From assembly GCA_963837425.1 (NCBI GenBank), contig CAWINH010000015.1:19250-83249 (forward strand): a DNA stretch of 64,000 bases, read 5' to 3'. The first letter of the stretch is position 1, and each line of letters starts with the position of its first letter. Shown here piece after piece: positions 41,050 through 50,758 of this stretch. The translations under genes and the position numbers were made by a program. This DNA is from CAWINH01 sp963837425. GTDB lineage: Bacteria > Chloroflexota > Limnocylindria > QHBO01. The notes below the pieces were generated by a model, which made no database searches, was not told the DNA's origin, and saw nothing but the letters and a program-made list of their open reading frames with translations.

Positions 41050-43463
41050 AACTCGGCGATCGTCGCCCCGTCACCGCCCTCGTCGCGACGCCCGGGCCGG
41101 CTGCCCCGTACATGGGGATGCTGCGCGAGCCACTCGCGGACGGCGCGCCGCAGCGCACCGGTCCCGATCCCATGCACGATCCGCACCTCGTCGAGCCCGG
41201 CAAGAAGGGCTTCGTCGACGTATCCGGACAGGCGCTCGAGCGCCGCCTCGACGCGCTCCCCGTGGAGGTCGATACTCGGTGCCACCCGCCCCGCCGCGCG
41301 GCGCCGGAGTTCCTCCGCGCCGTGGTCCCGCTCCGCGGGGCCGGCCAACGGCTCTGGCACGACATCCACGTCGTCGGACGGCACGACGATGCGAGGCCCA
41401 TCGCCCTCGAGCGTGACGCGCCCGGTTCGCCCGCTCACGTCGACGATGCGGCCGATGCTGCCCAGCGTTCGGCTCTTGCCCCACAGGCCCACCCGCGGCT
41501 GCGGCGACTCGGGCGATGGGACGGTCTCGATCTCGTCGTGCGCTCCGGCCGCCCCCAGCTCGCCGCGCAGGCGCTCGACCCGGGTCGCGAGCTCGTCGAG
41601 CGGGGCTGACCCGGATGTGCGACCCGCAGCGAACCGCAGGTTCTGCCGCCGCACCAGCTCGCGCCGCACGTCGGCGACCTCCCTCTCGGCCCGGGCCAGG
41701 AGGTTCTCCGCCGCACGCCGGGCATCGGCGAGTATCTCGGCCGCCTCCCGTCGTGCGCGGCTCACGCCACTGCGCGCGAGGTCCCGTTCCTGCCCAGCCG
41801 CGCGGCGCTCCCGTTCCGCATCGGCCAGTGCGATCGCCCGGTCCTCGTCGGCGCGGGCGATCGAGGCCAGTGTCTCCTCCATCGAGAGGTGCTCGCTGGC
41901 CAGCCGCGAGCGGGCATCGGCGATGATGTCGGCGGGAAGCCCCAGGCGCTCGGCGATCGCGAACGCCTGCGACTTGCCCGGCAGGCCGATCTCGAGCCGG
42001 TACGTCGGGCGCAGTGTGCGCACGTCGAATGCGACGCTCGCGTTGCTGATGAGCGCGTGACTCTGCGCGAAGGCCTTCAGCTCGGCGTAGTGGGTGGTCG
42101 CCGCCACGGTTGCGCCGGCGGCGAGGAGACGCTCGAGAATCCCCATCGCGAGCGCCGATCCCTCGGTGGGGTCGGTGCCGGCGCCGATCTCATCGAGCAG
42201 GACGAGGGATTCGGCGTCCGCAGCACTCACGAAGCGGACGACGTTGCGGAGGTGGCTTGAGAACGTCGAGAGCGACTGGGCAATGCTCTGCTCATCCCCG
42301 ATGTCGGCCATCACGCGTCTGAAGATCGGCAGGCGGGCGCCGGCCGCCGCCGGGACGCGGAGCCCCGCCTGGTGCATGAGGGCCAGCAGGCCGAGGGTCT
42401 TCAGGCTGACCGTCTTGCCGCCGGTGTTCGGGCCGGTGATCACCAGCGCCCGGTATCCGAAGCGCTCCCCGATGCGCAGGTCGATTGGGACGGCCCCCGG
42501 ACCGAGCAGGGGGTGGCGGGCCGAGAGGAGCTCCGTGGCATCGTCCGTCAGGTCGGGTTGGACCGCGTCCATCTGCGCGGCCAGGCGGGCGCGGGCCATC
42601 CAGAGGTCGGCGGTGGCCACGGCCTGCAGCGAGTCCTCGAGTGCCGAAGCGCGCGTCTCCACTTCCCGGGAAAGCCCGTCGAGAATCCGCTCGACCTCAC
42701 GCTGCTCAGCGAGGGTCGCTTCGGTCCACGTGTTGTTCAGCTCGACGACTGACAGCGGCTCGATGAAGAGCGTCGCGCCCGACGCGCTCTGGTCGTGGAC
42801 GATTCCCTTCAGGCGTCCCTTCGCCTCCGCGCGGATCGGGATGACGTAGCGGCCGGCGCGAACGGTGACGATCGGCTCGCCGATGATGCCGGCCACGTCG
42901 CTCGAGCGCAGCATGGCATTGAGCCGCTCGCGCACGCGGTCCTGGGCGGTTCGCAACCGCCTGCGAATCGAGGCCAGCTCGGCGGAGGCGGTGTCGAGGA
43001 CCTCTCCCGCATCGTCAACGCTGCGGCGGATCCGCGCCTGCAGCTCCTCCGCGGGGTCGAGCGCGTCCCGTACCTCGGCAAAATGGCGGCCACGCCAGGT
43101 GCTGAGGCGAGACGCGAAGAGGCCGGTGGCGTGGCAGGTCTCCGCCACGTCGAGCAGCTCCTGCGCCGTCAGCCGACCCCCGCGCTCGGCCCGTTGGAGT
43201 GCGGGCCGGATGTCGCGCACCCCGCCAACAGTTGTCTGTGCCTGGTCTGCAAGGAGGCGGACCGCCTCGTCGGTCTGCTCGTGGAGGACTCCGACGTGCG
43301 CGGCGTCGCTGAGCGGCAGCGTCGCCTCCGCGAGCTCCCGCGACGGCGCAAAGGCGGTGAGGGCCGCGAGCCCTTCGACGATCGCCGAGAACTCGAGTGC
43401 GCGGAGCGTCGCGGGGCCGGCCGCTCCGCCCGGGGCGGGATCAGCCGCCGGATCCGCGGTCAT
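41046..43463 (-). CDS. mutS2: Endonuclease MutS2
   Basis: 805 residues. A core and clamp region is followed by the MutS ATPase: Walker A GPNTGGKTVSLKTLGLLALM split by standard spacing, STFSSHL, LVLLDEIGAGTDPTEG and ATTHYAELKAFA. A long Arg/Glu-rich coiled coil (about 510-620) and a C-terminal Smr nuclease domain with DLHGERVEAAL and VRIVHGIGTGALRRAV follow. MutS2 acts in anti-recombination and in rescue of collided ribosomes. It overlaps the glycosylase gene by 23 bases. There is no mismatch-recognition domain I, as expected. Confidence 0.95.
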   Translation of the reverse strand: MTADPAADPAPGGAAGPATLRALEFSAIVEGLAALTAFAPSRELAEATLPLSDAAHVGVLHEQTDEAVRLLADQAQTTVGGVRDIRPALQRAERGGRLTAQELLDVAETCHATGLFASRLSTWRGRHFAEVRDALDPAEELQARIRRSVDDAGEVLDTASAELASIRRRLRTAQDRVRERLNAMLRSSDVAGIIGEPIVTVRAGRYVIPIRAEAKGRLKGIVHDQSASGATLFIEPLSVVELNNTWTEATLAEQREVERILDGLSREVETRASALEDSLQAVATADLWMARARLAAQMDAVQPDLTDDATELLSARHPLLGPGAVPIDLRIGERFGYRALVITGPNTGGKTVSLKTLGLLALMHQAGLRVPAAAGARLPIFRRVMADIGDEQSIAQSLSTFSSHLRNVVRFVSAADAESLVLLDEIGAGTDPTEGSALAMGILERLLAAGATVAATTHYAELKAFAQSHALISNASVAFDVRTLRPTYRLEIGLPGKSQAFAIAERLGLPADIIADARSRLASEHLSMEETLASIARADEDRAIALADAERERRAAGQERDLARSGVSRARREAAEILADARRAAENLLARAEREVADVRRELVRRQNLRFAAGRTSGSAPLDELATRVERLRGELGAAGAHDEIETVPSPESPQPRVGLWGKSRTLGSIGRIVDVSGRTGRVTLEGDGPRIVVPSDDVDVVPEPLAGPAERDHGAEELRRRAAGRVAPSIDLHGERVEAALERLSGYVDEALLAGLDEVRIVHGIGTGALRRAVREWLAQHPHVRGSRPGRRDEGGDGATIAEF

Positions 43464-44073
43464 CGTCGATCAGGAAGCGCAACGGAGCGGCTGCCCATGC
43501 TCCCGCGTACGCGACGCCGATGCGCGGCGTGCGCCGGATCCGCGTAGGCCGGACCCCGCCGGCAAGGCGGACAGGACCGTGCAGGAGGTCGGCCCCGTTC
43601 AGCGACCGATCGATGCCGAACGCAGCGCCGAGGTTTCCCGGGCCGGAGGCCAGTCGGTCACGTGGGACGCCGCCCCGACGACGCTGGGCGAGCTCGCTGC
43701 CGATGGAGATCGTCGCCGCGCGGAGCAGTACCGCCTCCGGCTTGCTGCCCGGGCCGCACACGACATTCGCGCACTCGTGCAGTCCATAGACGAGGTAGAC
43801 GTAGAGGCGGCCCGGCGCCCCGAACATCACGGCGTTCCGAGGCGTGCGGCCCCTCGCGCTGTGCGCGGCCAGATCCTCGGGACCCTGGTAGGCCTCGACC
43901 TCGACGATCGTGCCGGCGACGCGGCCCGCGGGGTGATCGCGGATCAGCCAGGCACCGAGCAGGTCCGGGGCGACCTCGACGGACGGTCGATCGAACCACG
44001 CCGCGTCCTCGATGTAGGGCCCGATCGCAACAGGCGTCGCTGCCGTGTCCGGCGCCGGCGCCGGCCGGCTCAT
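43441..44073 (-). CDS. Alkyladenine (3-methyladenine) DNA glycosylase
   Basis: A 210-residue AAG/MPG-family glycosylase that removes alkylated purines. VEVEAYQGPEDLAAHSARGRT carries the catalytic Glu in its usual setting (split at 20 residues). MFGAPGRLYVYLVYGLHECANVV, GPGNLGAAFGID and IGVAYAGAWAAAPLRF complete the domain. It overlaps cvpA by ATGA and mutS2 by 23 bases, so it joins a repair-containing operon. Confidence 0.93.
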   Translation of the reverse strand: MSRPAPAPDTAATPVAIGPYIEDAAWFDRPSVEVAPDLLGAWLIRDHPAGRVAGTIVEVEAYQGPEDLAAHSARGRTPRNAVMFGAPGRLYVYLVYGLHECANVVCGPGSKPEAVLLRAATISIGSELAQRRRGGVPRDRLASGPGNLGAAFGIDRSLNGADLLHGPVRLAGGVRPTRIRRTPRIGVAYAGAWAAAPLRFLIDDDRGSGG

Positions 44074-44639
44074 GGCGTGGTCAGGAGGTCAGAGATGCTG
44101 TGCGGGACCAGCGGTCGCGCAACGAACCCGAACGTCGGAATCAGCGTGTTCCGGAAGAAGTCGACCAGCACCGAGTCGTTCATCGCGGTATAGAAGCCGT
44201 GGAGGAAGCCGGAGTCGGCGATTGCCGAGTCGGATGCGGTCTTGAAGAAGCTGTCCATGACGACGAGCAGGAAGACGATCGAGAGCGCGGCGAACAGGAG
44301 TCCCACCACAGCGCCGCCGAGCTCATCGAGCTGGCGTGCGATCGGCAACCGGGTGCGCTTGTAGAAGGTTCGCACCAGGAACCACCCGCTTATGACCAGG
44401 CCCACGAACAGCACCAGGAACACGATCTGCTCCCGGAGATCCGGGTTGAAAGCGTGCCAGAAGCCGAGTACTGCGAACAGCGGGCCCTCGAGCTGGCTGG
44501 CGATGACGAAGGCCACGACCACGACGACCGCGTTCAGTGCGTAGCGAACCAGGCCCTGGGTGAATCCTGCGAAGACGCCGCCTGCCAGCAGCAGAACGAT
44601 GAACAGGTCGATCGGTTTCAGGCTGGAGAGGAACTCCAT
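44070..44639 (-). CDS. CvpA-family membrane protein
   Basis: 189 residues with four membrane helices (LFIVLLLAGGVFAGFTQGL, NAVVVVVAFVIASQL, QIVFLVLFVGLVISGWFLV and GAVVGLLFAALSIVFLLVV) and a C-terminal amphipathic region. CvpA proteins affect envelope integrity and, in E. coli, colicin V export; the function here is unknown. The ATG at 44639 is chosen because GAGGAG lies 8 bases upstream. It often neighbours mutS2 in other bacteria. Confidence 0.85.
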   Translation of the reverse strand: MEFLSSLKPIDLFIVLLLAGGVFAGFTQGLVRYALNAVVVVVAFVIASQLEGPLFAVLGFWHAFNPDLREQIVFLVLFVGLVISGWFLVRTFYKRTRLPIARQLDELGGAVVGLLFAALSIVFLLVVMDSFFKTASDSAIADSGFLHGFYTAMNDSVLVDFFRNTLIPTFGFVARPLVPHSISDLLTTP

Positions 44640-44726
44640 TCGTACATCTCCTCGACAACAGGGGCAGCGGCGGGCAGCGTAGCAGCCCGCCTCGGCTGCA
44701 GACAAGGTGATCCGGGTTGCTCCACG

Positions 44727-47162
44727 TCAGCGGAACGTCGCACGCAGATGATGTCCGAGGGCGCCGCGGATCCGCCCCAGTGCTCGCTCAACCGACCGAT
44801 CACCACTCGCCTCGGCCGGCTGGAACCGCATCGAGATCGCGTACGAGACGTGGCCCGCCTCGATCTGGCTGCCGCGATAGATGTCAAACGGACGTGCCTC
44901 GACGAGCGTTGGGCCGGCACTGGCGCGAAGGACCCGCATGATCTCGCCGAGGGGCGTCTCCGCGTCGACGACGACCGCAAGGTCTCTGTCGATGGGCTGC
45001 GCCGCCGGAACGGGAATCATCCGTGACGCACCCGGAACGAGCGTGGAGAGCAGGGGCAGGTTGATGGCGGCGATGACCGGCCTGCCCGGCAGACCCCAGG
45101 CTCGGGCAACCTCGGGGTGCACCTCGCCCACGCTCCCGTAGGTCTGGCCCTTCGCATTCACGAGCCGGCCCGCACGGCCGGGGTGGAGGTGCGGATGACG
45201 GTCGCCTGGTTCCTCAGGGAGGAACTCGGGCGATCGCGCCCCGAGTGCGGCGTGCAGCCCCTCGATGAGGCCCTTCAGCTCCGGAACTTCGGCGTCAGGC
45301 GCCGGGCCCGCGGGCGTCGGGGGGGTCCGAGGCCCGAGCAGCGCGATGGCGACGTGCCACGCCTCGTACCGGCCGGTCCCGGCTGTTTCCGCCCACTCGG
45401 GGCCGCGCTTCGCCGTCCAGTACGTCTTGCCCACCTCGAAGAGCCACGGATCGGCGCTCCGCTGTCGCACGTTCTCTGCGAGCGCCGCCAGCAGGGATGG
45501 GTAGAGGACAGGTCGCAGGATGGAATGGGCCTCCGCGAGCGGGTTCGCCACCCGGATCAGCTCGTCGCCCTCGATTCCGTACCCCGACCGTCGGAGGTCG
45601 TCCGGGCCGATGAGGGCGTGTGTCACGATCTCGTCGAGCCCGATGCCGGCGAGGATGCGCCGGACTCGGTGCCGGAGTTCGCTGGGGTCGGCGCGGAACC
45701 GGGGCAGCGACGGCCGCGGGCGACTGACCGGGATCCGGTCGTAGCCGTGGGCGCGCGCGTACTCCTCGGCAACGTCCTCGGGTGCCGTCACATCCAGACG
45801 GAAGCTGGGGACGGTCACCTCGACGTCGTCCGGTCCGGTCTGCGCCACCTCGAACTCGAGCGGGGTCAACAGCCCCGCCACGGAATCCGCGCCCACGTCG
45901 ATGCCGAGCAGTCGACCGGTGCGAGACAGGCTCACCCCGACGACTCGCCTCGGGTGGGGCGCTGGGTCGTTGTCGACGATGCCGGTTGCCACTCTCGCAT
46001 CCGTGAGCTCGGCGATCAGCTGCGCGGCCCGGTCCGCGGCGAATCGCGGCAGGTCGTGCCCGATCCCCTTCTCGTGTCTCATGCTCGCTTCGGAACGGAG
46101 TCCAAGCCGGCGCGCCGTGTTGCGAATCGTCGGCCCATGGAAGATCGCCGACTCGAGGATGACCCGCTGCGTCGCTTCGGTCACCTCCGTTGCCGCACCG
46201 CCCATGATTCCGGCCAGGCCGATCGCACGCTCCGCATCGGCGATGACGAGCATGCCGGGGTCGAGCACGCGCTCCTCGTGGTCGATCGTCTCGAGCATCT
46301 CCCCGGTCGAGGCGCGGCGCACGACGATGCGGCCGTTCGGGATCGTATCGGCGTCATAGGCGTGCATCGGCTGGCCCAGCTCGTGCATGACGTAGTTCGT
46401 CACGTCCACGATCGCCGAGATGGGCCGCATCCCGGCGGCCAGCAACCGACGCTGCATCCAGGGTGGCGACGTCCCCCCGCGAACCTTGTCGAACCAGCGT
46501 GCGGTGAAACGAGGACATCCGGCTGGGTCGGCGATCTCGATCGAGACGTGCTCGTCCGTGCGCAGCCCGGCGTCCTCGAGCACGGAAACATCGGGCATGC
46601 GGAGCTGCGTGCCGCTGAAGGCGGCGATCTCGCGGGCCAGCCCCACCATGGACAGCGCGTCCCCGCGATTCGGTTTGACGTCGACATCGAGGACGACCTC
46701 GCCGAGCACGCCCCGGAGGTCCACTCCCGGCCGATACTCGTCTTCCGTACCGAGGATGTGGATCCCCTCGGCGTCATCGCCCAGGCCGAGCTCGGCGGCG
46801 GAGCACAGCATTCCCTCCGACGCGATGCCGCGGATCTGAGAGCGCTCGATCCGCCGGTCCCCGGGCAGCATGGCTCCGACCAGTGCCACCGGCACCAGCT
46901 GGCCCGGCGCGACGTTGTCCGCGCCACAGACGATCTGGAGCGGCGCATCGGCCCCGACCTCGACGCTCGTCAGCCAGAGCTTGTCGGCGTTTGGATGGCG
47001 CTCCACGCCGAGCAGGCGCCCGACCACGACATCGGTCCAGTCCGCGCCGCTCACTTCGATGCCGCTCACCTCCATGCCGCGCAGGGTCAGCCCTTCGGCG
47101 AGAACCTCCGGTTCGGAGTCGATGTCGACGTAGTCGCGCAGCCACGAGATCGGTACGCGCAT
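44727..47162 (-). CDS. pheT: Phenylalanyl-tRNA synthetase beta subunit
   Basis: 811 residues. The N-terminus has an EMAP-II-like tRNA-binding domain (GRLLGVERHPNADKLWLTSV). B3/B4 editing follows (HELGQPMHAYDADTIPNGRI), then B5, the catalytic-like core and a C-terminal ferredoxin-fold anticodon-binding domain (IDRDLAVVVDAETPLGEIM...GSQIEAGHVSYAISMRFQ, split). It lies 3 bases after pheS. Confidence 0.96.
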   Translation of the reverse strand: MRVPISWLRDYVDIDSEPEVLAEGLTLRGMEVSGIEVSGADWTDVVVGRLLGVERHPNADKLWLTSVEVGADAPLQIVCGADNVAPGQLVPVALVGAMLPGDRRIERSQIRGIASEGMLCSAAELGLGDDAEGIHILGTEDEYRPGVDLRGVLGEVVLDVDVKPNRGDALSMVGLAREIAAFSGTQLRMPDVSVLEDAGLRTDEHVSIEIADPAGCPRFTARWFDKVRGGTSPPWMQRRLLAAGMRPISAIVDVTNYVMHELGQPMHAYDADTIPNGRIVVRRASTGEMLETIDHEERVLDPGMLVIADAERAIGLAGIMGGAATEVTEATQRVILESAIFHGPTIRNTARRLGLRSEASMRHEKGIGHDLPRFAADRAAQLIAELTDARVATGIVDNDPAPHPRRVVGVSLSRTGRLLGIDVGADSVAGLLTPLEFEVAQTGPDDVEVTVPSFRLDVTAPEDVAEEYARAHGYDRIPVSRPRPSLPRFRADPSELRHRVRRILAGIGLDEIVTHALIGPDDLRRSGYGIEGDELIRVANPLAEAHSILRPVLYPSLLAALAENVRQRSADPWLFEVGKTYWTAKRGPEWAETAGTGRYEAWHVAIALLGPRTPPTPAGPAPDAEVPELKGLIEGLHAALGARSPEFLPEEPGDRHPHLHPGRAGRLVNAKGQTYGSVGEVHPEVARAWGLPGRPVIAAINLPLLSTLVPGASRMIPVPAAQPIDRDLAVVVDAETPLGEIMRVLRASAGPTLVEARPFDIYRGSQIEAGHVSYAISMRFQPAEASGDRSVERALGRIRGALGHHLRATFR

Positions 47163-47165
47163 CCG

Positions 47166-48239
<1,074 letters not shown>

Positions 48240-48288
48240 CTCACCTCCACGTGTGGCGTCCTCCCTAAGATGATCCGCGAAAACGAAC

Positions 48289-48316
48289 GACCCCGCTCCC
48301 AAAAAGGAGCAGGGTC
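48289..48316 (-). terminator. Terminator or attenuator hairpin upstream of pheS
   Basis: An 11-bp stem (GACCCTGCTCC with GGAGCGGGGTC, one G-T pair) closes a TTTTTG loop. On the minus strand it is followed by GTTCGTTTTCG, a moderate U-tract. It can terminate infC-rpmI-rplT transcripts or attenuate pheST. No T-box or leader peptide was recognised. Confidence 0.6.
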
Positions 48317-48322
48317 GGTGGA

Positions 48323-48344
48323 CCGGCGTCGCGTCGAACGCCGG
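48323..48344 (-). repeat. Hairpin directly after rplT stop
   Basis: CCGGCGT (48323-48329) and ACGCCGG (48338-48344) form a 7-bp stem abutting the rplT stop codon. It precedes the stronger hairpin at 48289-48316, so two stems lie in tandem. Confidence 0.5.
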
Positions 48345-48704
48345 CTAGCTCGTAAAGCTGGCCTTCGCCATTTCAACCATCTGCGCAAATGCGCCAGGCT
48401 CGCGGACCGCCAGATCGGCGAGGGTCTTGCGATTGATCTCGACCCCGGCCGTCTTCAAACCGAAGATCAGGCGTCCGTACGGGAGGCCGTGCTGGCGGGA
48501 CGCTGCGTTGATGCGCTCTATCCACAGCCGGCGCATGTCCCGCTTGCGATCGCGTCGATCGCGGTACGCATAGACGAGCGCGTGAAAGAGCGCCTCGCGC
48601 GCGGGGCGTACGAGCTTCGAGCGGGTCCCGCGGCGGCCGGCGGCCTGCTTCAGAAGCCGCTTGTGCCGGCGATGGGCGGCAACGCCACGCTTGACCCGTG
48701 CCAC
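48345..48704 (-). CDS. rplT: Large ribosomal subunit protein bL20
   Basis: 119 residues, the usual length. It opens MARVKRGVAAHRRHKRLLKQ and has the family RGTRSKLVRPAREA, RRLWIERINAASRQ and YGRLIFGLKTAGVEINRK. It is an early 23S rRNA assembly protein. It follows rpmI by 6 bases in the infC-rpmI-rplT operon. Confidence 0.97.
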   Translation of the reverse strand: MARVKRGVAAHRRHKRLLKQAAGRRGTRSKLVRPAREALFHALVYAYRDRRDRKRDMRRLWIERINAASRQHGLPYGRLIFGLKTAGVEINRKTLADLAVREPGAFAQMVEMAKASFTS

Positions 48705-48710
48705 GGCCGG

Positions 48711-48908
48711 CTACTCGTAGGGCAGCAGCCGCTTGAGCTGCTTGCCATGCACTGCGGGAACCACTGCCTTGCCCGCGTAGCGGCGAGTGCGCCGGCTGGA
48801 CTTGATCTCCAGGTGGTGTCCGCGCCACGCCTTGGGACGGACCCACTTGCCCGATCCCGTCTTCTTGAAGCGCTTCGCCGCACCCTTGTGCGTCTTCATC
48901 TTCGGCAC
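48711..48908 (-). CDS. rpmI: Large ribosomal subunit protein bL35
   Basis: 65 residues matching bL35: PKMKTHKGAAKRFKKTGSG, KAWRGHHLEIKSSRRTRR and a basic C-terminus ending LLPYE. The start is GTG at 48908, giving the standard PKMKTHKG N-terminus, with AAGGA upstream. It starts 4 bases after the infC stop. Confidence 0.96.
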   Translation of the reverse strand: MPKMKTHKGAAKRFKKTGSGKWVRPKAWRGHHLEIKSSRRTRRYAGKAVVPAVHGKQLKRLLPYE

Positions 48909-48912
48909 TGGT

Positions 48913-49578
48913 TCATCCTTGCTCTGTCGGTTCGCTGGTCTCCGCGTCTCGCTCTGCGGCCGGCGCCTTGGCGGCAACGACGTCGGCGATCGTCTCAACG
49001 CCGTCCGCCTTCGCGGCCGGCTCGCTCCCGTTCGTCGGTGCCACGGTATCGGTCTTCTTTTCGGGCCGCTTCTCGATCGGCGCCATGATGATGTGCATGC
49101 TGCGGCCTTCGAGGAGCGGCTGTCGCTCCACGGAACCCTGTTCGGTCAGCATCTCCGCAGCTCGCAGCAGGAGGTCGCGCCCGAGGTTCGCGTGGCTCAT
49201 CTCGCGCCCGCGGAACTGGACGGTGACCTTGACGCGGTCGCCCTCGTCGAGGAACTGGCCGGCCCGGCGGACCTTCGTTCGCAGATCGTTGACGTCAATC
49301 TTGACCCGCATCCGGATCTCTTTGAACGTCTGCGACTTCTGCCTCTTCTTCGCCTCGCGCTCGCGCTTCTGGAGATCGTACTTGTACTGACCGTAGTCGA
49401 GGATTCGGCACACCGGCGGGACCGCCGTGGGAGCCACCTCGACGAGGTCGAGCCCCTTCTCCTGAGCCAGCTCGAAGGCCTGCTGCGTCGGCATGACGCC
49501 AAGTTGCTGTCCTTCGTCGTCGATGACCCGAACCTCGCGGATGCGGATCATCTCGTTGACTCGCAGGTCCCTGGCTAT
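48913..49578 (-). CDS. infC: Translation initiation factor IF-3 (AUA start)
   Basis: 221 residues. The N-domain (ARDLRVNEMIRIREVRVID), lysine-rich linker (DLQKREREAKKRQKSQ) and C-domain (EIRMRVKIDVNDLRTKVRRA) are complete. An Ala/Glu-rich tail of about 45 residues extends beyond usual IF-3. Conserved residues IARDLRVNE precede the first ATG (49551), which has no ribosome site. An ATA codon at 49578 follows AAGGAAGG by 8 bases. A rare AUU/AUC/AUA start is the known basis of IF-3 autoregulation, so AUA initiation is inferred. Confidence 0.93.
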   Translation of the reverse strand: MARDLRVNEMIRIREVRVIDDEGQQLGVMPTQQAFELAQEKGLDLVEVAPTAVPPVCRILDYGQYKYDLQKREREAKKRQKSQTFKEIRMRVKIDVNDLRTKVRRAGQFLDEGDRVKVTVQFRGREMSHANLGRDLLLRAAEMLTEQGSVERQPLLEGRSMHIIMAPIEKRPEKKTDTVAPTNGSEPAAKADGVETIADVVAAKAPAAERDAETSEPTEQG

Positions 49579-49657
49579 GGCGCCGTCCTTCCTTCAACAG
49601 ACGAGCCACCGGCCGGTTGCGACGGGTGGCCCTCACGATGTCCTGAAACGCCGCGCG

Positions 49658-49686
49658 ATCTTACACCGTTTGGCGTTGGCTGTCAC
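49658..49686 (-). promoter_or_regulatory. Promoter of the infC-rpmI-rplT operon
   Basis: On the minus strand GTGACA (49681-49686) and TAAGAT (49658-49663) are separated by 17 bases. The predicted leader to the AUA start is about 70 bases, unlike the leaderless genes in this window. Confidence 0.6.
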
Positions 49687-49741
49687 CCGAACGGCTGGCC
49701 ACGGACGCGGCCAGCGGCGACCTCCAAGGCCGACGCACGAA

Positions 49742-49788
49742 GACCGCCGTCGCCGGCGGTCCCCGCGGGTCGCGGACCCCGTGAGGGG
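49742..49788. repeat. Tandem GC hairpins upstream of the infC promoter
   Basis: GACCGCC (49742-49748) pairs with GGCGGTC (49755-49761), and CCCC-GTGA-GGGG occupies 49777-49788, with the palindrome CCCGCGGG between. They lie in the roughly 600-base gap 49579-50182, which otherwise holds the infC promoter and one candidate small ORF. They may terminate an upstream minus-strand transcript. Confidence 0.4.
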
Positions 49789-49909
49789 CCCCTACGGAAT
49801 GTGGATCAGCACCAACGATGCCCGGCCCGGATCACCAGGTCGAGCGGCGCTTGCGCCGGGGTCGTCGTCCGGTCATCGGGCGCGACGATGCACACTGCGG
49901 CGCGCATCG

Positions 49910-49999
49910 TCAATACCACCGCATACCGGCTGACAGGGAGAGGGCCATCGACGCCAGGATCGCCAGGGCCCAGGTGATTCGCGTCAGCTTGTCCTTCAC
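49910..49999 (-). CDS. Candidate 29-residue membrane peptide
   Basis: The GTG at 49999 has GAGGTG 8 bases upstream. The encoded peptide is VKDKLTRITWALAILASMAL followed by SLSAGMRWY: a basic N-terminus, one hydrophobic segment and an aromatic end. It lies in the gap between the DUF5317 and infC genes. The layout resembles small membrane proteins, but the ORF is short enough to arise by chance. Confidence 0.35.
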   Translation of the reverse strand: MKDKLTRITWALAILASMALSLSAGMRWY

Positions 50000-50182
50000 G
50001 CTCGTACACCTCACTAGACGGGCGTGATCGCTACCGGCAACCGGGCGGCCTCGCTGACGAAATCAGCGACGAGGTCCCTGGCTTTGCGTCCCCGCCTCGC
50101 GACGGGTTTGCCCTGGACGGACGATCAACGGAAGACGGATGTCGCCTTCACCGGAACGGTATGGTGCGGGGGACGCGCTCGG

Positions 50183-50758
50183 CTACGACTCGTCAGTACC
50201 TGGCGAGGCAGTCTTTGGTCGGAGGTTCCGGGATGCACCACCCGAGCGCATGAGCGCCACGAGGGCCCAGACGACGCCGCTCGCGATGAGGAGATCGCCG
50301 ACGCTGAACACGTTGGCGAACGGCGCGGCAGCCGGCAGCGCGAAGATATCCGTCAGCGGCGCGAGCGCGGCGTGGCTCGCCAGGACACTGTTCGAGTAGT
50401 CGGATCCCACGGTCTTGCCGAGAGCCTCGAGGGCCGCGGGCGCCGCGGGCATGTAGCCACCATTGGCGAGAATCGCCGCGAGGTTGGAGGCCGCGCCTGC
50501 GGCGACGATGGGAAGGCCTGGCATCGCGAGATTGCGGAGCACGACCACCAGCACCAGGACTGACGAACCGACGTAGATCGGCGCCCCGAAGTCGCCGATC
50601 CGTCCCGCGACCGGACCCAGGAACAGGACGACCTGGATCAGGAGGCCGATGAGCGCCACGGGCGCCCACCGCACGCGAACTGCGCCGAGGTTGCTGAGCC
50701 GTCCTCCGATCGCCGCGCCGGCCAGGATGCCGATGAGGACCGCATAGAGCGCGAACAT
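50183..50758 (-). CDS. DUF5317 membrane protein
   Basis: 191 residues with about five membrane helices. Family features are GGRLSNLGAVRVRW near the N-terminus, NGGYMPAAPAAL, SNSVLASHAALAPLTDIFALP and PFANVFSVGDLLIASGVVWAL. DUF5317 is found mainly in Chloroflexota, Actinomycetota and Firmicutes; its function is unknown. Its start overlaps the stop of the GGDEF/EAL gene (TGATG). Confidence 0.85.
   Translation of the reverse strand: MFALYAVLIGILAGAAIGGRLSNLGAVRVRWAPVALIGLLIQVVLFLGPVAGRIGDFGAPIYVGSSVLVLVVVLRNLAMPGLPIVAAGAASNLAAILANGGYMPAAPAALEALGKTVGSDYSNSVLASHAALAPLTDIFALPAAAPFANVFSVGDLLIASGVVWALVALMRSGGASRNLRPKTASPGTDES

Noticed and set aside
48240..48302. Longer PheS start at ATG 48302
   Set aside because: It would lie inside the terminator-like hairpin and add residues not found in PheS; GTG 48239 has GGAGG.
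49806..50009. A 67-codon minus-strand frame starting GTG 50009
   Set aside because: It overlaps the better-supported 29-codon frame, has no hydrophobic or domain pattern and shares the same ribosome site with worse spacing.
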